Shown piece after piece: positions 7,328-11,942 of a DNA stretch of 11,942 bases. Source of the stretch: an uncultured Blautia sp. (GTDB lineage: Bacteria > Bacillota > Clostridia > Lachnospirales > Lachnospiraceae); NCBI GenBank assembly GCA_934358405.1, contig CAKRKL010000063.1, forward strand, positions 1 to 11,942. The letters are read 5' to 3'. The notes beneath the pieces were generated by a model. The model did not search any database. It was not told the DNA's origin and was given only the letters and a program-made list of their open reading frames with translations. The first letter of the stretch is position 1. Each line of letters starts with the position of its first letter. Both the position numbers and the translations under genes were made by a program.

Positions 7328-7697
7328 TCAAAAAAAGAACTTTACTTTGGTAAAAGCACCAAATATGTAAAAGATATGATTTTTTTGCCGTAAGAAAACG
7401 ACAGAGAACTATTCCTGTATTGTCATACAGGCTATGGTGATGCACTTTATGCATCTTCTTTTGCTGCACGGACATAAGTTTCCATGCTTTCGCCATGAAG
7501 GCCGGTTATTCCAGTACCCTTATGCAACGAATTTCAGGTTAAACGGATGATGGAATGATTGCTGATTGGGGCTGAGCAGCCCACGGCAGAAAAACTGTCC
7601 GCACATACCGCAGCAGAACACCGCAGAAAATCAGAAATTTATTTTTTTCTCTTTCGTTTCTTCTATTCTAACAAATTTTTTAATTCCTTACAATAAT
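7328..7697. other. Gene-poor stretch with possible coding remnant
   Basis: I find no convincing gene here. On the minus strand a short frame at about 7520-7447 reads GITGLHGESMETYVRAAKED followed by A and a stop, which has the codon texture of a protein C-terminus, but it is open for only about 24 codons and I do not recognise it. Downstream of that frame lies a perfect hairpin, CCTGTAT/ATACAGG with a 4-base loop (7411-7428). Another small stem, GGGCT-GAGC-AGCCC, lies near 7567-7580. The stretch may be decayed sequence or an untranslated RNA; neither is shown. Confidence 0.3.
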
Positions 7698-7699
7698 TT

Positions 7700-7731
7700 T
7701 CTGTCGAGAAATTCCCTTACAAATCGACAGA
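7700..7731. repeat. Inverted repeat upstream of the HMA-domain gene
   Basis: TCTGTCGA (7700-7707) and TCGACAGA (7724-7731) are perfect 8-base arms separated by 16 bases. The centre-to-centre distance of about two helical turns suits a dimeric regulator, and it lies roughly 70-110 bases upstream of the candidate promoter. The function is unknown. Confidence 0.5.
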
Positions 7732-7800
7732 GATTATAGGGATTTTCCTTTTCTATTGAGGGATTTTATCAATATATAATATTTTCTTTTTGAAGAAAAA

Positions 7801-7809
7801 TGTTATAAT
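7801..7809 (+). promoter_or_regulatory. Candidate extended -10 promoter for the HMA-domain gene
   Basis: TGTTATAAT is a full extended -10 match. The -35 region at the right distance (ATTTTC near 7781) is poor, as tolerated for extended -10 promoters. A second TATAAT is present at 7775-7780. The leader would be about 80 bases. Confidence 0.4.
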
Positions 7810-7897
7810 AATGTCTGTAGCCACATTGCCAGCTGTGAGTGATCCTTCCAGGACTTTGACTGCACAGTATACTATTTTACTAAAAAGGAGAGGCCTT

Positions 7898-8158
7898 ATG
7901 CAGCAATATACTTTAAAAATAGACGGAATGATGTGTGGAATGTGTGAATCTCACGTAAATGAACAAATTCGAAATGCTTTTTCCGTAAAAAAAGTCACCT
8001 CCTCACACGCAAAGGGAGAAACCATTATTCTCACAGATGAGGAGCTTGATGAAAAAAAGCTGAAAGAAATCATCGATAAAACCGGTTATCAGCTGCTTTC
8101 TATTTCCAAATCTCCGTATGAGAAAAAAAAGGGACTTTTTTCTTTCCTGAAAAAATAA
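7898..8158 (+). CDS. Small heavy-metal-associated (HMA) domain protein, CopZ-like
   Basis: The product is 86 aa from the ATG at 7898, preceded by AAAGGAGAGG; the frame is open further upstream to 7790, but that part has no domain and no comparable ribosome site. Residues 3-70 match the ferredoxin-like HMA fold: YTLKIDG, then the metal motif MMCGMC with C13 and C16, a helix SHVNEQIRNAF, and the terminal TGYQLLSISKSPYEKKKG. A lysine- and phenylalanine-rich tail (GLFSFLKK) follows. HMA proteins carry Cu(I) or similar soft metals, or form part of metal-transport ATPases; no ATPase or CsoR-type regulator is nearby, so the metal is not determined. It is transcribed alone and converges on pduO with 7 bases between stop codons. 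Confidence 0.85.
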   Translation: MQQYTLKIDGMMCGMCESHVNEQIRNAFSVKKVTSSHAKGETIILTDEELDEKKLKEIIDKTGYQLLSISKSPYEKKKGLFSFLKK

Positions 8159-8165
8159 ACTATTT

Positions 8166-9248
8166 TCAGCTTAAAAGCTCCGGAAGTATGGATAAGCCAT
8201 ACTCAGCAAGACTGTGATCTTCTTCTCCTGTGCCGCCGCTGATACCAAGGCCGCCAATGATCGTATCCCCGCACTTAAGGGGAACACCGCCTCCGAAAAT
8301 TACAATCTTTCCTCCGTCCATTTTATCTACACCGTAGAAGGTTCCTCCTGGCTGAGCCAGAGCTGAAAGCTCCATGGTAGACATTTTTACAGCTACAGAG
8401 GTATAAGCCTTCTTAAGTGCCACATCAAAGCTTACCAGAAATGCTCCATCCATCACATGAACCGCAATTGGATTTCCATCTGGTCCACACACTGCAATTA
8501 CTGCACTTTTGCCACGTCTAAGTGCCTCCTGCTCAATTCTTTCAATGAGTTTTTTGGCACTGTCAAGTGTAATTCTGCCAGAAACACCCAAGCGTCTCAA
8601 AACAGCCTGAATTACAGCTTCGTCTACAGAATTAGCTGATACATTTGAAGAACTATAATTCATTTCTTTCTCTCCCCCGGTCACATCCTGTATTTTTGCT
8701 GTAGTTTTCACTGCTGCCTGTGCTGCAGCAGACACCTCACTGTTTGATTTGCCTGTCTCAGCATAGCGAGCTAATACGTATAAATAATCTGCCAGGCGAT
8801 TCATGTATTTTTTGCTTCCGGAATCTGTACCAAATTTCACACTTACTGCTGCAAGTGCCCGCTCAGCTCTTCGCGCAACAGAACGTGTCACATCAATCTG
8901 CGCAGAAAGAGGACAGGCTCCCGGAAGAACAGAGTCTTTTGGGCAATTAAACAATGCTTCCAGACGATCAATTTCCTCTTCCAGAAGCTCAGTCTTATCA
9001 TCACTGATCTTATACTCTCTGTTGTAAGGATCTGACACCCCTTTCATTATCTTCATAAGGTTCTCCTGAACCTTTTCAAGAAAATGAATGGTATCCCCCT
9101 CATTTACCATAGTCTTTACAACACCAATATGGCTGGTAAGCTCATCTATGGTTCCCTCCAACTGAATTCTGTCATCAGATTTGGAAACATTTTTGGTATG
9201 GACAAGATTAGTCGTTCCCTTGTCTCCGTTTTTTGTATAAATACTCAT
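8166..9248 (-). CDS. pduO: Cob(I)alamin adenosyltransferase PduO with C-terminal GlcG/HbpS-like domain
   Basis: The product is 360 aa from the ATG at 9248 (GGGAG 8 bases upstream), similar to the two-domain PduO of Salmonella (336 aa). Residues 1-185 are the ATP:cob(I)alamin adenosyltransferase domain: YTKNGDKGTTNL (4-15) for ATP binding, the RSVARRAERAL block (122-132) with its conserved arginines and glutamate, and NRLADYLYVLAR (150-161). After a linker, residues about 205-360 form the GlcG/HbpS-like (DUF336) domain with GPDGNPIAVHVMDG, ALKKAYTSVA, PGGTFYGVD and the glycine-rich GGLGISGGTGEED. The enzyme makes adenosylcobalamin for B12-dependent diol dehydratase, probably inside or at the microcompartment. 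It is the last gene of the visible pdu operon, separated from pduQ by a 248-base structured gap. Its presence argues for B12-dependent propanediol dehydration, although no dehydratase is in the window. Confidence 0.95.
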   Translation of the reverse strand: MSIYTKNGDKGTTNLVHTKNVSKSDDRIQLEGTIDELTSHIGVVKTMVNEGDTIHFLEKVQENLMKIMKGVSDPYNREYKISDDKTELLEEEIDRLEALFNCPKDSVLPGACPLSAQIDVTRSVARRAERALAAVSVKFGTDSGSKKYMNRLADYLYVLARYAETGKSNSEVSAAAQAAVKTTAKIQDVTGGEKEMNYSSSNVSANSVDEAVIQAVLRRLGVSGRITLDSAKKLIERIEQEALRRGKSAVIAVCGPDGNPIAVHVMDGAFLVSFDVALKKAYTSVAVKMSTMELSALAQPGGTFYGVDKMDGGKIVIFGGGVPLKCGDTIIGGLGISGGTGEEDHSLAEYGLSILPELLS

Positions 9249-9271
9249 ATGGCACACTCCCGGTCTTTTTG

Positions 9272-9331
9272 TTACCAACACACTGAATATCATGCACTGT
9301 GCTTGTTGCATAATATTCACTATGTTGGTAA
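9272..9331 (-). repeat. Long stable hairpin upstream of pduO
   Basis: Arms 9272-9296 and 9307-9331 (25 bases each) flank a 10-base loop. In the pduO-sense RNA, 24 of the 25 positions can pair, two as G-U, and one is a G-G mismatch. The hairpin ends 23 bases before the pduO ATG, leaving the ribosome site free. It is not followed by a U run, so it is not an intrinsic terminator. It more likely marks RNA processing, mRNA stability or a regulated leader. Confidence 0.75.
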
Positions 9332-9360
9332 GCTTCATTACATATCAAAGATGAACCGCC

Positions 9361-9437
9361 CCGGAGCGTGTCTGAAAAATAATTTCGCAAATTGTGACGC
9401 ATATCTTGCGAAAAGTCTTTTTAAACACACTCTAAGG
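9361..9437. repeat. 77-base palindromic repeat element between pduQ and pduO
   Basis: The left arm CCGGAGCGTGTCTGAAAAAT continues to TTTCGCAA (ending 9390). The right arm begins TTGCGAAA (9406) and ends in ACACTCTAAGG (9437). The arms pair imperfectly over about 30 bases around a 15-base centre. The outer parts match the right half of the palindrome at 6260-6302 (TTTTTCAAACACGCTCTAA there; TTTTTAAACACACTCTAA here). Two related copies in 12 kb suggest a dispersed intergenic repeat of REP or MITE type. No transposase gene is present. Confidence 0.65.
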
Positions 9438-9496
9438 CAGATTCTCGTCTCTGTCTTAAGTCAGTTGCCTTTGTTCAGCTTGCAGCAGCTGTTTGC

Positions 9497-10648
9497 TTAG
9501 AATGACCAAAGCTTCTTATAAATCTTTACAATATCCTCCTTGGCCGGAACTCTCGGATTTGCAGCTGTGCAGGCATCTGCAAGTGCTGCATCTGCCATTT
9601 TATCAATTGCTCCGAAATATTCATCAGGAGAAATCGTTCCGATTTCCTGGATGGTAAGCGGAATATTCATTTCTTTCTGCATAAACTGAATCCAGTTTAC
9701 AAGAGATCTGACAGACATTACCTTATTGTAATTGCTAAGGCCCAAAATATGAGAAATATTTGCATATCGTTTTACTGCCGGAAGATATTCCTTCTGGCTC
9801 TTGCTGTGTTTGTTAATGTCTGCATTAAACTCAACAATGTGAGGAAGAAGCATCGCATTGGCACGACCATGTGGAATGTGGAATACTGCTCCCAGCTGAT
9901 GCGCCATACTATGTGTAATTCCAAGTCCCGCTGCATTAAAGGAAAGACCTGCGAGACAGGAAGCAACATGCATTTTCTGGCGGGCATGCATATCATTGCC
10001 ATCCAAGTATGCTCTTAACAGAAAAACTCCGCAGATTTCAATTGATTTTTCTGCAAGAGCAGATGAAAATTCATTGTGATTAATACTTACATAAGATTCA
10101 ATTGCATGAGTCAATACGTCCATACCTGTATCCGCTGTAATGGAAGGTGGAACACTCTTTACAAGTTCTGCATCCAGAATCGCTTCATCAGCAGTCAGAC
10201 TGTCTGAAATAAGCGGATATTTCACATGATTTTCTGTATCATTTACAACTGCAAAAGAAGTAACTTCAGAGCCTGTACCACTTGTAGTAGGAATCGCAAT
10301 AAGACCTACTTTTCCATAGTTGTTGATTTTCAGGGCAAACTCACGGATTGCCTTTGAAGAATCAATAGCAGACCCACCTCCGACGGCTACTACAACCTCC
10401 GGCTGATATTCCAGGAACTTCTTTACGCCTACTGCAATTTTTTCTAACGGTGCATCCGGCACAACATCACTGAATATTTCAAACTCCTTGCCACCGCGCT
10501 TCAATGGGTCTGTAATCAAATTGATCATTTCCCCTTTTGCGATGAATGGATCTGTGATCACCAGAACTTTTTTGTATGGCAGTTCTGCCAGTCTATCCAG
10601 GGAATTGTCACCAAAATGGATGACTGTTTTCATTTCAAAAGTTTTCAT
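9497..10648 (-). CDS. pduQ: Iron-dependent alcohol dehydrogenase, PduQ-like 1-propanol dehydrogenase
   Basis: The product is 383 aa (Salmonella PduQ is 370 aa), starting at the ATG at 10648 with AAAGGAG upstream. It belongs to the group III iron-dependent dehydrogenases: cofactor motif GGGSAIDSSKA (90-100), TTSGTGSEVTS (121-131), and the iron ligands D177 and H181 (GMDVLTHAIE), H246 (GITHSMAH) and H260 (IPHG). In microcompartments PduQ reduces propionaldehyde to 1-propanol, regenerating NAD+ for the aldehyde dehydrogenase. The PduQ subgroup, rather than lactaldehyde reductase FucO, is favoured by the KYPLISDSLTADEAILDAELV block, the AGLGITHSMAHQLG block and the BMC setting, but a role in lactaldehyde reduction is not excluded. 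It lies 14 bases after the deoR stop, in the same operon. Confidence 0.9.
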   Translation of the reverse strand: MKTFEMKTVIHFGDNSLDRLAELPYKKVLVITDPFIAKGEMINLITDPLKRGGKEFEIFSDVVPDAPLEKIAVGVKKFLEYQPEVVVAVGGGSAIDSSKAIREFALKINNYGKVGLIAIPTTSGTGSEVTSFAVVNDTENHVKYPLISDSLTADEAILDAELVKSVPPSITADTGMDVLTHAIESYVSINHNEFSSALAEKSIEICGVFLLRAYLDGNDMHARQKMHVASCLAGLSFNAAGLGITHSMAHQLGAVFHIPHGRANAMLLPHIVEFNADINKHSKSQKEYLPAVKRYANISHILGLSNYNKVMSVRSLVNWIQFMQKEMNIPLTIQEIGTISPDEYFGAIDKMADAALADACTAANPRVPAKEDIVKIYKKLWSF

Positions 10649-10662
10649 AATTCAATGCTCCT

Positions 10663-11436
10663 TTATCGGACAGATTCTGGATATCTGCACTCCACTCCGG
10701 CCTCTTTAAACAGCTGCAGCCATTTATCAGCAGGCCTTTTATCTGTCACGATGATATCAATATCCCGCAGTCTTCCTGCTATGGAAAACGCGGTCTGGTC
10801 AAATTTTGTATTGTCCACAACCAGGATTTTCTTACGTCCTGAATCAAGCATAGCTTTCTTCGCAGTTCCAAAAGCATCCTGAGATTCCATTACACCTAGT
10901 TTCTCATCAAGAGCTTTACAGGAAAAAATAACGGTATCTACAAAGTAAGAACGAATAGCTTCTTCTGTACGAGATCCAAGGAAGGCAAGATAGCCTTCCT
11001 TCATCATCCCGCCTGTGGAAATAATATTCCAGCCTGACACATCAGCCAGCTCAAGGAGAATCTCCATGGAATTGGTAATTACGGTCAGACGTTCTTTTTC
11101 TTTCAGTGCTTTTGCTACGAACACCGCAGTAGTGCTGGCATCCAGAAGCAGATGTTCCCCGTCATGTACAAGAGAGGCTACTATTTCCGCAATTTTCTGT
11201 TTTCCTACCACATTCTGGTTCTTGCGCACATTAAAAGGCAGGTCAATGCTTACATCTTCGTTGATCACAGCACCGCCATAGCTCTTAATTGCAAGCCCCT
11301 CTTTTTCAAGCTTGTCCAGATCTCGCCGGATTGTTTCTTCAGAAACCCCGTACATCTGGCTGAGCTCACTTACAACTACACGTTTTTCATTCTGTAGTTT
11401 TTCCAGAATCAGATTTCGTCTCTCTAATGCAAGCAT
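10663..11436 (-). CDS. DeoR-family transcriptional regulator within the BMC operon
   Basis: The product is 257 aa, the normal DeoR length. GGAGGAA lies upstream of the ATG at 11436, at a somewhat long spacing. Residues 1-57 form the winged helix-turn-helix (RRNLILEKL, VVVSELSQMYGVSEETIRRDLDKLE). Residues about 75-235 are the sugar-phosphate-sensing DeoRC domain with LLLDASTTAVFVAKAL, VITNS, ISTGG, a VDTVIFSCKALDEKLGV block and ILVVDNTKFDQTAF. DeoR-type sensors usually respond to phosphorylated sugars; here L-fuculose-1-phosphate, L-rhamnulose-1-phosphate or dihydroxyacetone phosphate are plausible ligands, by inference. It is sandwiched between the shell gene (41 bases upstream) and pduQ (14 bases downstream), so it is cotranscribed and probably autoregulated. 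The operator would lie at the operon promoter, beyond the right edge. Confidence 0.93.
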   Translation of the reverse strand: MLALERRNLILEKLQNEKRVVVSELSQMYGVSEETIRRDLDKLEKEGLAIKSYGGAVINEDVSIDLPFNVRKNQNVVGKQKIAEIVASLVHDGEHLLLDASTTAVFVAKALKEKERLTVITNSMEILLELADVSGWNIISTGGMMKEGYLAFLGSRTEEAIRSYFVDTVIFSCKALDEKLGVMESQDAFGTAKKAMLDSGRKKILVVDNTKFDQTAFSIAGRLRDIDIIVTDKRPADKWLQLFKEAGVECRYPESVR

Positions 11437-11477
11437 GAGTTCAGGTTCCTCCGCGCTCAGTTATTTACTATGAAATC

Positions 11478-11942
11478 TTACAGAAGACTGTCAATCATCC
11501 TCTTATCCGGATGTGCAATAACAGATGAATCCAGATACATGCCTTTTGCAGCAACCAGTTCTTTGGCTCTGTCAATAGATGCAGTTACTGCTGAAACCTC
11601 ACCAGTAATCATCATGTAAGATTTTCCGCACATACCTTTTGCAACACGAAGCTCGATCAGATCAACGATTGCTGTCTTTGCTGCCTGATCTGCTGCTTCA
11701 ATAATAGAAGCTGCATCGTATGTTTCAAGAATTCCCAGCGCACTGATTTCCTCAACCTGAGTAGTTCCGTAAATAGCCGGGAAAAGAGACTCGTGCGGAT
11801 TGCCCAGTACAAAACTGTCAATGCACTTATCTTCATATGTTGTTACAGCTGTATCAACGGCAGCCTTTACCGCACTGAGATCACCGGTAATAATTGCAAT
11901 ATATTTACCCGGACACACGGTCTGCGCCTCAACGATTTCTAC
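11478..11942 (-). CDS. pduT: Tandem BMC-domain shell protein, PduT-like, N-terminus beyond right edge
   Basis: 154 codons are visible; the frame is open to the right edge, so the internal GTG at 11918 is not taken as the start. The visible part holds the second half of a first BMC domain (VEIVEAQTVCPGKYIAIITG) and a complete second domain (from ALGILETYDAASIIEAADQA to the end at IDSLL). The cysteine of TVCPGKY (codon 11915-11913) aligns with C38 of Salmonella PduT (KTICPGKF), which binds a 4Fe-4S cluster at the pore of the pseudohexameric trimer. The link HESLFPAIYG between domains also matches PduT. Tandem BMC proteins tile the shell; PduT is thought to pass electrons or hold PduQ, whose gene follows here. 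The name is by homology and partial sequence. Confidence 0.88.
   Translation of the reverse strand, partial: VEIVEAQTVCPGKYIAIITGDLSAVKAAVDTAVTTYEDKCIDSFVLGNPHESLFPAIYGTTQVEEISALGILETYDAASIIEAADQAAKTAIVDLIELRVAKGMCGKSYMMITGEVSAVTASIDRAKELVAAKGMYLDSSVIAHPDKRMIDSLL

Noticed and set aside
7119..7496. Minus-strand open frame of 125 codons overlapping the end of araC
   Set aside because: It overlaps the well-supported AraC domain on the other strand, has no domain match and no good ribosome site.
8147..8169. CTGAAAA/TTTTCAG hairpin at the convergent ends of the HMA gene and pduO
   Set aside because: The stem is only 7 mostly A-T pairs and overlaps both stop codons; too weak to call a terminator.
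9249..9338. In-frame upstream extension of pduO to 9338
   Set aside because: The family N-terminus is MSIYTKNGDKG at 9248 with a ribosome site; the extension passes through the strong hairpin at 9272-9331.
9249..9496. Cobalamin riboswitch upstream of pduO
   Set aside because: A B12-related gene made this worth checking, but I could not find the conserved B12-box-like core; the structure seen is two simple long hairpins.

Overview
The window looks like a chromosomal segment of an anaerobic gut Firmicute of the Lachnospiraceae, possibly Blautia-like. This rests on low-to-moderate GC, AGGAGG-type ribosome sites, the YesN-type response regulator, the small GMMCGMC metal-binding protein and the pairing of fucose genes with a propanediol microcompartment. 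The genus is inferred, not proven. The content is largely catabolic: L-fucose entry enzymes in the centre-left, and one end of a Pdu-type bacterial microcompartment (BMC) operon on the right.

Layout, left to right. (1) 1-2080, minus strand: a YesN/AraC-type response regulator followed, with a 4-base ATGA overlap, by the N-terminal part of an ApbE-family FMN transferase that runs off the left edge. (2) 2081-2395: a divergent regulatory region. (3) 2396-2839, plus strand: L-fucose mutarotase fucU, closed by a strong bidirectional terminator. (4) 2931-4208, minus: a secreted protein with two SH3-like domains, a Thr/Pro repeat stalk and a C-terminal membrane anchor. (5) 4411-6207, minus: L-fucose isomerase fucI with its own terminator. 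(6) 6208-6431: a divergent control region with a palindromic element and an araC promoter. (7) 6432-7289, plus: a cupin-AraC regulator starting at TTG. (8) 7290-7897: about 600 bases with no convincing gene, several inverted repeats and a possible gene remnant. (9) 7898-8158, plus: a small heavy-metal-associated (HMA) domain protein. (10) 8166-11942, minus: the distal end of a BMC operon in the order pduT-like shell protein (N-terminus beyond the right edge), DeoR regulator, pduQ-like 1-propanol dehydrogenase, a 248-base intercistronic region holding two large hairpins, and pduO (cobalamin adenosyltransferase fused to a GlcG/HbpS-like domain).

How they fit together: FucU interconverts fucose anomers and FucI makes L-fuculose. 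A kinase and an aldolase, not in this window, would give dihydroxyacetone phosphate and L-lactaldehyde, and reduction gives 1,2-propanediol. In the BMC, a diol dehydratase, presumably the B12-dependent type because pduO is present, would make propionaldehyde. PduQ reduces part of this to 1-propanol, recycling NAD+. PduT would be an Fe-S-bearing shell protein, PduO would supply adenosylcobalamin, and the DeoR and AraC proteins are candidate fucose or pathway regulators. The pathway link is inference from gene content; only the individual families are visible.

The least explained signals are non-coding: a 25-base-arm hairpin just upstream of pduO, and a palindromic element between pduQ and pduO whose arm sequence recurs in the fucI-araC intergenic region.
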